Assembly: GCA_023101725.1 (NCBI GenBank)
Contig: JALJCO010001220.1
Location: 248,001 to 312,000, forward strand
Origin: Atherinomorus stipes
Lineage: Eukaryota > Chordata > Actinopteri > Atheriniformes > Atherinidae
DNA: 64,000 nt
Reading direction: 5' to 3'
The position numbers and the translations under genes are program-made. The notes under the pieces are model-generated. The model did not search any database and was not told the origin of the DNA. It saw nothing but the letters and a program-made list of their open reading frames with translations. Positions 35,849 to 48,881 of this stretch are shown here, piece by piece (within the stretch, counting starts at the first letter, position 1; the number at the start of each line of letters is the position of its first letter).

Positions 35849-36061
35849 CAGGGGTGCCCAAGTCCGGTCCTCAAGAGCTGCTATCCTGCAATTTTTAGAA
35901 AATACCCTCCCTGAATCAAATGGCTAATTCCCTCACGTGCATGTCATTCAGCTCTGCAGAGGCCTGGTAATGAGCCATTCATTTGATTCAGGTGTGTTGG
36001 AAAAGGGATGCAACCAAAATGTGCAGGACAGTAGCTCTCGAGATGGACTTGGGCCCTCCTG
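35849..36061. mobile_element. hAT-type MITE with perfect 8-bp target duplication
   Basis: Begins CAGGGGTGCCCAAGTCCGG and ends with the imperfect inverse GGACTTGGGCCCTCCTG. Both sides carry the same 8-bp direct repeat GTCTACAG (35841-35848 and 36062-36069). Eight-bp duplications and CAGGGGTG ends are typical of hAT transposons. Internal halves are partly palindromic (TCCTGCAATTTT and AAATGTGCAGGA). 213 bp, non-coding. Confidence 0.85.
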
Positions 36062-36419
36062 GTCTACAGCCAGAACCTGAAAGTACATTTATGCATGTTT
36101 TCAGAAAGATATACAACATGACAGAAAGTCAGTAATTCGAGAAAGAAAAGAAAAAAAAAAAGAAGTAGTGACGCTCTAAAAATACGTTGCCTTCTAGGTC
36201 ACATGGCATCTTCAACCTTCTTGTAAAAACAACTGCAGTTGACTGGAAACCATCTGGTCTCTGTGAGAATGCCATCACAGGTGTCATGGAAACATGCACA
36301 AGGAGGAAGTTTAGAGGCATGGTGGGAAACTGATCTGGGCTCTGTTGCACAAATCGGCACAGCATGAGATAGCCCCGTAACCCATTAAAACATCCTTCAG
36401 AGCTGGTGTAAATCACCAG

Positions 36420-39260
36420 TTTAGGTTGTGTGTGCGCACAAGTTCTTGTTCCTACAATATTCTAGGTATGATATGATTCTTGCTTCTTTTCTCTCTTTCT
36501 TTTTTCTAAGGTACTGATATTGATGAAAAACCAGTTGGCTAGCTCTTCAGTCTCCTCTTTCCCTGCTCGCTTTCACTGACCTTCGTGTCACTGGCCACTG
36601 GGGGTGACCCTTTCAAAAGGTCGGACAAATACAACTCCCCCAGTGGAGATTGCGCAGGAGGTGCAGCACCAGTTCCAAACTAAACCAAAAATGCAAAGGG
36701 AGAGTGGGAAATGTTCAAATTAGTCAAGAGTATCTCTCAAGAGCAAAAGAGCTGTTGTAAGACTGACAGTGCATCCTGCACAACAACTGAAAAGACTGCA
36801 TGGCTACACTGCATGCATATGAGAAAGACAGATGTAAGAGATCATGTGCAGGTGTGTGTTTGTGAGTGTGTGCACTTCTGGGCAGGCAAAATATGTGTGT
36901 GAGAGAGAGGATAGAAGCCAGTGCTCTCAGCGTGCCAAGAGGAGGAAAACCAGGGATAAGAGCCTCTTCAAAGAGCAGTGAATTTGTTGAAGAAGCTGGC
37001 GCTCTTTAGCACGTACACCCAACTAAGAACGGGGAAGGTAGTGTGTGAGCGAGCTGAGAAACAGAAGAGGTGGGGAGGGCTTGTTGATACTTGGATGGAT
37101 AAAGATTCATGTCACTTGCACGAAAGCTTTACCCAACATTAGAGAGGAGTGTCCATCCGGACCTTGATCCCCACTTCCCGGTCCCTGGATTTCTGTTTCC
37201 ACTTGTCTGCTTTGACGGCTTTCTTTATTCTCATCTCATTTTACAGCAACTGGGGCCTTTAACTACTCTCATTCCCTCGAAATAGGCTAATTGTGTTCAG
37301 TTGACTTCCTTGGATGCAACAGGCCTTACAAGTTAATCACCCAGGAAAGCCTCTTAGTGACAGCTATGCCTTAATTGCATACCAGACTGTGCCCATCAGT
37401 TTGAATGCAGCAAATCCACAGATTCCATCTGCATGGGAATGAAGTATTCCTGGTGTTTGGTTCTCACTGACAGAAACTTGAGGATACAGAGAGTTGGATG
37501 AAACTTTACAACAAAGAGTCATATTTTGTAATTCAAGAATTTTGATTAAAAGAGCTGCTACTGTTCAGATCCCACGGTATTGCTATTCTGACCCTCTTTC
37601 TGGTTCTCCTTTGTTTAGACTCTTCGGCAGAAGCTATCACCAGGGGCCCTCCTGCACTCACCAAAACATTAAAAACAAAACAAACGGACCAGTGTGACAA
37701 TAAAAGGGGAATGCCGTGGGGTGGTTTGGATTTGTTTTTGTGTGATGTGACCGTGCCCACTCATCTTCACTGCGCTCTCATCTCATCTGCAGGTTCCATG
37801 CTGGGTTGCAGCAGTTTATCCAGGAAAGCAGGGGTGAAGACGCTAACCTTTTCCACACAGCAATAACTTCCCACCATGACATCGAACCAACATTGCTTCA
37901 GGGTCCCTCAGTGCTCGCTGTGAAAATGTCAGACATGCTCTTTTCATCTGAGGGAAATCCTATCTGATTTACTCTACCCCCTCTTCCTCAGCAGAGGCGC
38001 CTGTTTGTACAAGGCCATGTTTCATTTGAATATCAAAGCCTGTGAGGAGGTGGCCAGACACTTTAAATGACATTTTTTGGGCTTCTCTCAAGGAATGTGA
38101 CTGCTTAAGTGTCTAAGACGGAGGGATCTGATCACTGCTACAAAGCAGCCTTTGTCGTGGCGGAGTGACCATAATCTCTATTTACCTACTCTCTGCTCCA
38201 TGGAAGAAATGAACACAGATGTCCATTTGCATCCCAGGATTGGGAATTTTGAGCTTCACAACTTAAATGCCACTTGAAAAATTGTTCACATTTTTTCCTG
38301 TGTAACCAAGGCACTGTGATGGTGAACATGCTTCTGACTTGCTGCTCTTAAAACTTACCTCTTCTAAACTATCTGTTGAGAAAACACAGGAGAAAGTTGC
38401 TGAAATATCAGGGTCTGAAAGTGCCTCTCCAAACAAACAAACAAAAAACACTATGTTTGTTTTGTCACTTGTCAAAAATTGCTACGTCTCCTTGAAGTCT
38501 TAACAAAAACACCCTGAATGCATCTGTGCTCTCATAAAACATTTACAAGGTTGATTTTTTTTATGTTTTGTTAGCGCTCTGCTGCGTTACTTGGCACAGC
38601 CTTAGACAACTGCACCTGCTGACAATGTGTAAAGGAAAAGGAAGCAATTTTAAAAGCTAACCTCTTAACATTTACTGGCCCAAATAACATTCACTAAAAT
38701 ACAGGCCAAGTGAAAACGTTGCCTCTGTATTTTAAATGGCACTGAGCCCACTTACACACAAAAGCAAACTATTCATGATGTGAATCATTGTTGTTTCTGT
38801 TTTCACCTATAGAAGCACATACTGATCCTTGCCCTCTAAATTGTTTGACACTAATATGTGCAGTCATTTAAAAAATGGAAGACTCTGACAAAAGACTGAG
38901 CCTTTTCCCAACACATTCGATTGGCTCTGTTTTCATTCAATCATTTGAAACGCTTAGAGTTAGAAAACAACATTGAGACCCCTGGAAAAATTGGATAGTT
39001 ATGAGCATTCATTGACTTAAAGCTCTCTGCCTAAAAGAGGCAAATATATGAGGGCAGCGCCATGTCTTGTTGGTGCCACTGACGATGAAAGCTGGAGCTG
39101 ATAAACAGAGGTATTTATCGGGAAATCATTCCCAGATCTAACAATGGAAGCGTCATGTGATTTCCAATTGTTTCCTTTCCCCCCCACTGAAAACAATATT
39201 TGTGAGTGTGAGTAGTTTGTTTGTCCTAAATGAAAATGGGCTTAACAGTCCAATGGACAG
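36420..39260. other. Repeat-poor intergenic stretch, candidate regulatory DNA
   Basis: I could not delimit any transposon in this 2.8-kb stretch, and its base composition is more even than its neighbours. It holds no exon that I recognise. Sub-segments such as 37130-37480, 38030-38250 and 38990-39190 read like conserved non-coding DNA, with isolated sites such as ATTTGCAT (38225-38232), CTGATAAA (39098-39105) and AACAATGG (39140-39147). These are short words that occur by chance, so the proposal rests mainly on the absence of repeats. Confidence 0.3.
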
Positions 39261-40230
39261 AATGCCCTCAAGCTTTTAGTCTTTTTAGTAAGAATGAAGG
39301 TAATTTTTAACTTGCCAAGAGAACAGCTTGACTTGTTTTGCGTCACATACACTCACAGTAAAAGTTATTCTGTTTGTTGTTTGTAACTCAGATACGTAAT
39401 ATTTTCAATCAAACTTTTTTTATTTTTCAAATTCCTAGACCTCAAAGTCTTGAGTTAAGCAGTAACAACTGTGGTTGTCATACCACAGAAAACTTAGAAA
39501 CAACTCAGTAAAGCGTTAATAATTAAAAAATCATACAGGAGACATTATCTTTATGATCTATTTTACTTGTCCTGACATTATTTTTCAGCCAAATGTGAAA
39601 TCACAAGTTGTGAATAATCCCTTTTGCAGTTGTGAAGTGAGTCATCTACAGTGATTACAGAAGGTACAAGCAGGCTTCTCTCACCGTCAGGGATGTACTG
39701 CTGGCACCACCTGATGTCAGAGAGGAATGGAGGTTCCAGGCCAGTTTCATGGAAAATCATGAAAAACTCATGTCAGCAGTATCTGTGCTGAATGTATGTG
39801 TTCATGCGAGCGAACGCAACTTTCGAAGTAGAACTTGTGGTTCATGTGTATAGCACATTTTGAGTGTTCAGCTGAGGAGGGAAGGATGCTGCCCTCAGCC
39901 ATCAAGGAACAGAATATCACATGTTTGCAGGGTCAGTTTGAATACAGGCCATATTTTGTATCAATTTCCTCAACTTTCCACAACTTACCAGGATCTTCAT
40001 TTGAAAAATGCACACGTTATGGCATAAACTGCTTAATCTTAAGGCTGACATACAGTTTAAAGAAGTCTGGTTATAGTTTTTATCTACACTAATTTCAACA
40101 CTTAAAAGATTTAAAGGGAAAAAAATCTCTACCTTATATATACTTTAAAATGATAACGGAACCTGGATTTACTGTGACTTAGTAAGTAGTTGAAAGCCTC
40201 CCATTGAACAATGGGCTGCACACCTCCACT

Positions 40231-40397
40231 ACTTCCTGAACTTCAGACATCACCTTTGTTTCCTGTTTTTCATGACTGGACAAACTGATTAATCCAAGTA
40301 TGTCTGACCTGTTACTGAGGCCAGACACACCTGGATTAATCAGTTTGTCCAGTAATGAAACACAGGAAACAAAGGTGCTGTCTGAAGTTCAGGAAGT
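40231..40397. mobile_element. Small palindromic (foldback) element
   Basis: ACTTCCTGAACTTCAGACA at 40231 is mirrored by TGTCTGAAGTTCAGGAAGT ending at 40397. The inner parts ACAAACTGATTAATCCA and TGGATTAATCAGTTTGT also pair. About 75-bp arms surround a 15-20 bp centre. It lies directly upstream of the Tc1-like remnant and may be a separate MITE or a terminal repeat of it. Confidence 0.65.
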
Positions 40398-40439
40398 CGT
40401 GCATATAGCCCGTTACTCCATGGATGATCATGTTTTAGC

Positions 40440-41030
40440 AGGAAACAAGTTATCTAACAGTAACTGATGCAGTCGCTGAATAGATGAGTAGCTTCACATT
40501 TCTTCAACATCCACTTTGTGGTTGTGAAAAGTCCAAGTATCAGAGGAGTCAGATTGTATACATGTATCACCAAGAAAAACATAAGAAGATTGCCGCCTGA
40601 AACGAAGAAAACTGGGCTAGAAACTGTCCAACGCATTATCAAAAACTACAGTGATGGTGTGGAACCACTTTTATTGAGAAAGAAATGGGGTTGGAAAAAA
40701 AATCTTTAATGATCACCGTTGGCAATTATTTAAAAATGGACAGTAGAACTCATGCCATGTTTAAAGTGAAAGGAAGAACATTTTCACATGCACAATGCAA
40801 AGGGAACTCTAGGGATTGAGACTAAACAGCTGGGTAGCCTTAAGAAAATCACTTATCAGTGAGGCTAATTGAAAAAAGGCTTTGATTTGCTACGGAGCAT
40901 AAAAATTGACTGCGGAGCAATGAAACAAGCTCATGTGGTCTGATGAGTCCAGGTTTACCCTGTTCCAGAGTGATGGGAGCATCATGGGCAGGAAGAGAAC
41001 CTAATAAAGTGATGCAATCAACAATTAATG
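40440..41030 (+). pseudogene. Degenerate Tc1-like transposase
   Basis: One frame gives TVQRIIKNYSDGVEPLLLRK and later, after several stops and shifts, MWSDESRFTLFQSDG at about 40936-40980. The second motif is the region around the first catalytic aspartate of Tc1-type DDE transposases (W-SDES-F-LF). It is followed by two adjacent stop codons. The rest of the catalytic domain and both inverted repeats are missing or unrecognisable, so it is a dead remnant. Confidence 0.7.
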
Positions 41031-43820
41031 TTAAATGAAGTCTCATTTCTGTGAGATGCATCACAGAAAATTGCAGGCTAATTCATTTATAGTAGTTAAT
41101 GTCAAATTTGGGAGTTTAGATTTGCATCACCTCACAATTTACTTTGATTATGGGCTCAAATGATGATTGCCCTAATACTAACCAAAAAATCTTGCTTACT
41201 TTAAAGTTTATTTTGTTCTGAAGTTACATAGACGGGTATTAGAGAGTGAAGACTCCTGACAATTCCTGAAGTGTTAATGATCAAACATCTGTAAACGTGG
41301 CCTCATCTAAAAGAGATGAGGCAAAGTGGGAGTATTGAAGGGCACTCATGGAAAATTGTAGCTGTGCATGACTTCAAACATGAGTAGGTTTTTAGGCCAA
41401 CCAATTGTTGAATAAGTAAGGTAGTTAAATATCCCATGATAACCAAACCAAAGACAAGGCTGAGCCTGACTGAACTTCAATTCAACCTGCAAATTTACAT
41501 AACTATTTCATTTTTATTTTAATTTTTTGTCTTGAGAGTATGTCAGAGGAGTGAGGGTTGTTGAAGAAGAAAGTCAGGTCAGTCATGACAACCGATACTA
41601 ACAGCTATTTTTGTTTTAACATGTTTGGTTTGGCTTTTCAGTTTGGTTCTTCTCATTCCTCAGAGATGGAAATGAAGAGCCCTAGCTGTTCTATTTCTGG
41701 AAGAAGCATTTGCATGATGAATGCTGCATGATTAGACAGAGAAACTGATAGATTTAAGTTATTTAGATACCACCAGTATTTATGAAATGTATACTTATTA
41801 AAGCTCCACTCTCATCAAGTCAAAAACTGCTCAAAAATGATAAAAGAGACGTCCCAAAACTGCTGAACCTCAAACGTCTGAACATTTCAGAAGTCTTCTT
41901 CCTCTTGTTTTAAACCAAACTAAGGCAAATGAAATTGAGCTTTTCCACTTTCATCACTGGATTTCTGAAACCCTGGTGCTAACAAGAAATCTGAGGCCTC
42001 TTCAGTTTTTGAGCTTGACCACGACAAAGGCATCATCAATAGAGAGAGCTATATGAATCCTTTATGTCAGTCTTTAAAAACATGATATACTTACTGATGT
42101 TTGCAGCACAGTTTGTGCTAACACCACCTATGTTTTATTCCCCTGATATATTCAGCTCTGGTCAACATATAGCAAATTTGAGTAAAAGCTGCTTCTACTT
42201 CTATTGAAAACGGTTTCAATTGTGAGTTATTGAAAGTCCTTAAGATTACCCGTAGGTCCAAAGCATATAAGGCAGTTACATTCTCACCAACACCCTGTTG
42301 AAGACTGGCATTATGCATCATCTGTAATCACATAACAAGTGGAAAATTTTAAGAACTTCATTTTACACCTGGCATGAGAATGCATCTCCCCAGTGATCAC
42401 TTGTAGTTGGCTTTAATGTCCCCACTCTATATACAATTAGCAGAGACAGGCGGTTAGCCTAAGGGGCCTAGGAAAATTTGGTAGGGGCCCTGTAATGGAA
42501 CAGAAATTTAATAGTTGACTGCCCAGTGCTTTAAACATAATTATATATATTGCACATCTGTGGATGTGCCTGCACTGGGTGATAAAGCTGGCTCCTCTGT
42601 TCCTGCCCTAGATGAACTGCTCTGTCTGTCAGCTGCTTGTAGGAGAAAACCTACACAGCACCTGTTATATGGATACGGTAATATTAATTCATCTCCATAA
42701 ATTGGCTGTGCTTGTTTTACTTTCATATAATTAAATGTAAGCAGTTATTTATATTCTCATTTATCATACAAATGATTAATTTAGCACCATTGTCTGAGTA
42801 TTTTGTGAATTTTAATTCTTATATTTTATAAAATATCTGCATCTACAGTTGTCCTCAAAATATTAGACCCTCAGTTAAAGAAAAATCAGCTGTCACTGAA
42901 ATACGTTGAAATTGACAAAAGTAATAATAAATAAAAATTTATGAAAATTGTTGATTTTTAATTGTGGCTTGACAGAAATCTAAAAAAAACACACACAAAG
43001 AAATAAAACAAGTAAACAAGCACAATGAGGCTCTGAAGCTAAAATGTTGTTGAGCAACACTTTGACACAATCACTGTAATCAGATGTTTTCTTCTACTGT
43101 TCAAAAGACTTCTATACCTGCTGACAGGTATTTTGCTCCACTGTTATGGGAAAAGTGCTCTGATGTGTCTGGGATAGTTTTGTTTGTTTGTTTGTTTTAA
43201 ATTATATTTTCAACCATAATTCAAAATCAATATTTTCCTTCACTTGATTATAATTTTACTATTTTTCAAAGATTCATTATTAGTTTCTTTAGTTTGTTGT
43301 TATTTGAATTACTATTGTGAATATAGCCTTTCATTTATGTATGAATAATTATAATAATAATAATAATAATAATAAGTATGAATAATTTTGAAGACGACTG
43401 AACATTTGCCTGATGGTTATCCAAGCAAACAAAATTAAATCTTAGTCAATATTTATCCATTTACTTTTTATTGTTTTGTAAGTACAGTTGTAACTTAAAA
43501 CCGAAACTAAACTGATAGCAGCCAGCAAACCGGAGTGGACAGCAAGTTGGGGAAAATGCAGTTACGTTAGCGTGGTTATGTTAGCGTGGGAGTGTATTTG
43601 TTGTACTGGATGAATCGACTTGCAGAAGTAGTTGGATTATAACTTAGGAGCAGAAAAAAAACTCAACTTTGTGTGTGAACTTCACTCCTGACAACTTCAT
43701 GAATCTCGGGCAGTAAAGTGTTTTTTTTTTTCTGGGATTACTTCTGAAACATGACGCAGTTCCTACTATAAGAACGCGCATGGACAGACAACAACACTGG
43801 TGAGTCAACACATCTCTCAG
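41031..43820. other. AT-rich intergenic DNA without recognised genes
   Basis: No exon or delimited transposon. 42845-43110 has wording reminiscent of mariner-like ends (ACAGTTGTCCTCAAAATATT near 42847) without a paired terminus. Contains an (AAT)n tract at 43346-43375. From about 43500 CpG content rises, leading into the tandem duplication. Confidence 0.45.
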
Positions 43821-44245
43821 CTCAGCGCTAACTGTTAGGCTATGATTTGTTCGCTAATTTCTTACTTGTCAGGGGTCTCTGTGGTACTTCTGTGGTACTT
43901 CTGCGTGTACTTCAAACTCCATATCAGACTCTGGGTCGAGCGCATACAGCTCCATAACAGGCTGCTGCGTTTGATCCCGTTGATCGGAGTCCGATTATCC
44001 ATCAATGTTTACAAGATCCATGTGAGCGCTGCTTAGCTTAGCGCTAACTGTTAGCCTATGATTTGTTCGCTAAATTCTTGCTTGTAGGGTCTCTGTGGTA
44101 CTTCTGTGGTACTGCGTATACTTAAAACTGCATATCAGACTCTGGGTCGAGCGATACAGCTCCATAAAGGCTGGTCTGTTTTATCCCGTCGATCGGAGGA
44201 ATTATCCATAATGTTTACTACTACATCCACACGAGAGCTGGGTGG
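43821..44245. repeat. Tandem duplication of a ~210-bp unit
   Basis: Copy 1 (about 43821-44032) and copy 2 (about 44036-44245) share, in order, GCGCTAACTGTTAG, CTATGATTTGTTCGCTAA, GTCTCTGTGGTACTTCTGTG, CATATCAGACTCTGGGTCGA, ACAGCTCCATAA, GATCGGAG and ATTATCCAT-AATGTTTAC. Copy 2 has several small deletions. An open frame in copy 1 is not conserved in copy 2, so it is not coding. The unit probably belongs to a larger undefined transposon spanning the CpG-rich 43.5-44.7 kb segment. Confidence 0.75.
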
Positions 44246-44802
44246 GTGTACAGAAATTTGTGACCCTTAGAATAAGTGTTTTCGGGGGAGTATGAGATGG
44301 GGGAAAAATGTGAATTGGTCGAGAGTCGGGTTAGTCAGTCAGCATTTCTTGGCTGGAAATTAGATGATGAAAACTTATTTAACACAAATTAGTTTTATAG
44401 TAACGATGGGAACATTAGTTATAAAGCTATATTTGCTTTTGGAAATTTGAAAAGCACGATACAGCTCCTTTACTCTGCTCACTCTACTTTCCTTCAGCTG
44501 AGGATGGCGTGGTCGTCGCAGGGTTTTTTTTACTTTTTTTTTTTTTTTTAAATCCCTTCACGGGGCCTTTAGAGTTGGGGGCCCTACGCAACGGCGTAGT
44601 GTGCGATTGGGTGAACCGGTACTGAGCAGAGACTTTCTGTTTCTCTGGTTTGCTTGCAATTAACGCACGGCTCAGTCGAGCCGGTGGAGCTGGTGATCGG
44701 TTACTGTGGCGCAGGACACATTTACATTCACTCTGCTCAAAGAATGTGGCCATATGTATGCAGACACATTCTTTTATCAGCGATCTGAGTGATCTGATCT
44801 CA

Positions 44803-44900
44803 AGGCAAGTTTATTTGTATAGCACATTTCAATGTTTAATGCAAAGTGCTTTACAGTACATTAAACATTAAAAGCATTACAGCGGGGTGCAGAAGATAAA
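44803..44900. repeat. Widespread teleost dispersed repeat
   Basis: AAGTTTATTTGTATAGCACA, then CAAAGTGCTTTACAGTA, then an AAAG/AATTAAAA-rich tail. This word order is very common in fish introns and intergenic DNA. A weaker copy occurs at 62864-62960. Confidence 0.6.
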
Positions 44901-45261
44901 GAATTAAAAAGTAAAAGAATAAAAGAATAAAATTAAAAACAAAGAGAGAACATTAAAAAGAGTCTTACAAGTGGCCATGTAGATATAGAATATTATATAT
45001 TATAACAAAAATGGTTTAAATTAAAGAAAGAAAAAGAAAACATGTTGCTGAGTTGGTAATTACAATTAACACAATTATTGAATTAATGCAAAATGTTGCT
45101 CCGTGTCACTTCTTGCGGTCATTGCTCTGAAATCACAAGCAAAGAGAAGATGATGCAAACACATAAAGGCTCAAACACGCTATTTTATTTATCCATTTTT
45201 TTTTACTATTTTTTTTTTTTTTATTATTATCATTTGCTAAGTGAAACCAAAATTGACTTTA

Positions 45262-45727
45262 AAGGGACTAGAACCAAGATTAAGAAACGAAACTCATGAC
45301 TGCCGTGATTGACCCTTCAGGTAACTGCAGCCACGAGCCAAGCCGTCATGGGAGCGTGGACAAACTGAAGCTATAATGTTGTTTACTACACTTTTTCTTC
45401 ATAGTTACACTTTTTAGTGTCTTTCAGTTGATCTGGATCGTTTGCTGACGGCAGAAGAATCCATAACTATCGCTTACAGTGTTTGAATTTACTGCAACCG
45501 TCTCCTTCCTGTATCAAAACTGCGGATGTAGCGTCATTTGACGTCACGTCCGCAGGGCAGCGCAGGAAACTCAGACACCGAATTGCAGCGCATTTTGCAG
45601 CACACAGCCTGTTCAAGGCAACGGAGTGAAACGTGGGTGGAAACGTTCTTTTTGGTATTTAGTGCTTCATCACCCATTAAAATGGACATGCATGTTTTTT
45701 GTTTTTTATTCCTGCCTCTAGTCCCTT
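45262..45727. mobile_element. TA-flanked MITE
   Basis: Ends AAGGGACTAG and CTAGTCCCTT are inverted repeats, each flanked by TA within TTTAAAG (45260-45261 and 45728-45729). The 466-bp interior is CpG-richer than its flanks. Open frames of about 90-117 codons across the right half run through the element ends and show no domain, so I reject them as genes. Similar termini to 26798-27124. Confidence 0.65.
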
Positions 45728-46768
45728 TAAAGACTTGTATGAACAAAAATGATAACAGAACTCTTTTTGCACCACCACTCCAATTTAACATACAATCCAG
45801 CTTAGACTTTTTATAAGAAAGGACTTTTGCAAGTGGATCTGCTGTTGCAGGCCAACCTAGAATTTCTTTAAGCTTTCTTTCATGCACATTCTATAGATAA
45901 TGGTTTGAGAGAAATGCTAAAATACAGTAAACATCTCAACTCAACAATGGCATAGTGTTCTCATGATAACACTATCAAACATCAGACACTTCATCTCCCT
46001 CTTGATCTGTGCACGAAGAGTCTACCTGTATCTTGAACTCTGCTAGAGAGGCTTGCCATGTTCCCATAATGGTCCTGTAGATCCCTCTCATCCTTTTTTA
46101 TCTGCTGAGCATAATATGAATAGAAGCATGAATAGGGAGCCTATCTCTGAACATCCAAGAAAAGCATGATAAGGATGGAGGTATCCAAGGATACAAAGAT
46201 ACATGATGCAGGTTATTGTGCAGATCGGGGCTTTTTTCCCTCTGCAGTGTGTTACATGTAAAACTTCCTGGTAGACAAATACATTCTGTTCTATCAAAAG
46301 TTTCCCTTGGAGTTAAAAAAAAAAAGGCTCTAAATATGTGACGAATGTACTTGTGAGTTTGTACATCATTGCCCACTGTTTTCTGGGTGATTGCATTAAC
46401 TAGATTTAAATCTCAGCTATATATTTTGTTATGAAGGCAGATTTTTGATGAAGACTCATAAATCTATGAATTAATTTAATTGGACTTGAAGATGACACTC
46501 CTTTGGCCACAAAACATTTCCCTCAAGTCAAGATTCCACAAGATTTATTACATACAATTCATTGTCACATCGATATCTGGGTCAAGGAAGCCAAACAACC
46601 CATTTAAGGGAAAAATTCATTACAGACATTGAACGTAATGAAAGCTGTGAATGCCTTCCAAAGTTTTCAAGTTTCAGTGTCCGAATGCTTAATAGGCCAA
46701 AATAGGGTTTATTGTTTTTACTAAATCTTGCCAGATTCTGTGTATAGTTTTAAAGAGACCAAATTGTA

Positions 46769-46769
46769 C

Positions 46770-46822
<53 letters not shown>
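46769..46822. repeat. (AAT)n microsatellite
   Basis: About 17 tandem AAT units followed by degenerate AAAT repeats to 46845. Confidence 0.95.
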
Positions 46823-47809
46823 TAATTAATAAATAAATAAAAATACTAGGAACAATATGCTAATTAAATTTTCTCATATGCATATTTTTCTAAATGAGTT
46901 TTGAAGCTGCCAGTTGGAACATTTGATTGTTTAGTGAATAACTGGATCACTGAATCTTGTCATATAATCTACTGTAACATTATCAAAAATGTGACTCTTG
47001 TGTGCAAAGAGATCCCATTGAATGATCTTTAACTTTTACATTTGCCAACATTAAGATAAAGCCTTGGCATGTCAGAAAAGAAATTAACTAAAGCAAGGCC
47101 ACAGCAGAGTTGACTGCTTTCTATCAGAAAATTGAATTAAAAAGAAAAAATTACTGGCATTAGCCTATCTGCTAATTGGCTCATTACAATTTTTCTTCTG
47201 GCCGCAAGAAAATTGTCTTAAGTTATTCATAGAAGTGCAATCAGTATGAACCTGGTTGGTTAATAAAAATAAATAGCAAGGATGGGCAGCTTTCACTAAT
47301 TACTCTTTTAAAACATGGTAAGGACCATTTCAGATTTTAATGGAACTGTTAAGCAAGATTTTGATTGAGCTCATTTGATTGCACTCATGTATCTGTAGGC
47401 TATTTGTGGCAGGGAAATACAACAAAATGGAATCTCAAAGCTGGTTAAGATTTATGGAAACAAAAGCTTTATGTTTCCAGAAAATTGCAATGCTGTAATC
47501 AGGTCTTACTATATGTAAGCTATTCGGGGTGACAGATATGCACTAAACTTTCTGTGAAAATGCTGACTTGAACTCAGGCAGTGTGGATTTTGTAGAATAG
47601 GCTAATGCAGATGGCCTATTCATCTGTCTCTTCACTGTAAATTCTAATAAGTTGGCTTTACTTAAAAAAAAATAGCAAACTCTCTGCCTCAAAAAAAATA
47701 AGTAAACTGGAATAGGAGTGATTAAGTAGAACAAACTAAAATGGTTTAAGTTTGTAGAACTTTTCTGAACTTAATAAATTTGATTAAACTGTAGTTGAAT
47801 GATGCTGGG

Positions 47810-48881
47810 TAGAGGTGGGCGGATCGATACCAATATCGATATTATCGATACCAACGCTGGTATTGATATTGAACGATACTCGTGTAAAAAGATCGATACT
47901 CAAGCTTTTTTTTCCCTCTTCCGCACGCACTCACTGCTGCGCAAACGGATTAATAAAAGTCTGGAGTAGAGCTGCGCTGTCACAGAGCAGAGAGCAGCAC
48001 TCTCCCCCCTCTTGTCTTTAGTTGTTGCACCATCACATGGCTCAACGGCGCGAGCCAAACAGCCTTGTAGGTCGGCTCAGCCTGGCCCACGCACTCAGCG
48101 CTCTCCTCTCCTCGAGACGCCGGAGTATCGAAATGACGAAGAGAAGCACTGTTTGGCTTTATTTTATTGCAGAAAATGGAACGACAGCGAGCTGGATAGA
48201 TCGCAACGGGGCTGTTAAATACAGTAAAAACACAACAAACCTCTACACGCACATGGAAACCCATGCAGTGGAAAACACGGAGCAGGAACAGAGAGACATT
48301 ATAAAATGAAATTGAGAGTGGTCATCTTCAGCATCGGTTCATATTACTTTTTCATAGTGCATGTTAAGTCAAATGCTACTGGAAACACTAAAAAATATAA
48401 TGAAGACATTGAAATAATCTAGTACATTTATTCCATCGAAAAATGTTATCTAACATTAGATAAAGCTCTGATTATTCCAAAACAGTGAAATTTATAGAAT
48501 TCTTTTAAAGCAACAGGCATGTGCACACAGTGCAACATTATACATAAGGATTGAAAGATATAATATCATAAGAGCTGGACTAGTAAAAAAAACTAGATTA
48601 ATGATTTTCTTGAATTGAAACAAATATAATAAATATGATCAGCTACTTGATTGCATATAAGTCCTTGTGTTACGTGTGAATGATTACATACAGGTACTAT
48701 AGCCCATTATTTTTCCTGATTTCCAAGAGCTGAGTTTAACGAAATTCTATCCTAGGTCTTTTGGATCCTTTGGATCTATGAAGCTTAAATATGAAAAAGT
48801 ATCGGTATCGATATCGGCGATACTGGCCCCGTATTTACTTGGTATCGGATCGATATCAAAATTCCTGGTGTCGCCCCTCTA
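47810..48881. mobile_element. hAT transposon copy, non-autonomous, with 8-bp target duplication
   Basis: The 1072-bp element begins TAGAGGTGGGCGGATCGAT and ends CGCCCCTCTA, an imperfect inverted repeat. It is flanked on both sides by the exact 8-bp direct repeat ATGCTGGG (47802-47809 and 48882-48889). Subterminal regions are packed with ATCGATA/GATATCG words (47820-47895 and 48800-48860), which are likely transposase-binding sequence. The only coding trace is a BED-like zinc-finger fragment (48133-48306). The catalytic domain is absent, so it needed a transposase supplied elsewhere. Confidence 0.9.
48133..48309 (+). pseudogene. BED-type zinc-finger remnant of a hAT transposase
   Basis: The frame reads KRSTVWLYFIAENG, then VKYSKNTTNLYTHMETHAVE, and ends in a stop at 48307-48309. 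The order V-W-F, then YS---TTNL--H----H, is the BED zinc-finger pattern at the N-terminus of hAT transposases. The two cysteines expected in the stretch between (residues TASWIDRNGA) are absent, while both histidines remain, so zinc binding should be lost. No transposase core follows. The frame upstream (from 48022) contains only low-information sequence. Confidence 0.7.

Noticed and set aside
45534..45887. 117-codon open frame on the - strand and a 92-codon frame opposite
   Set aside because: Both run across the right end of the MITE at 45262-45727 and overlap each other; neither shows a protein family.
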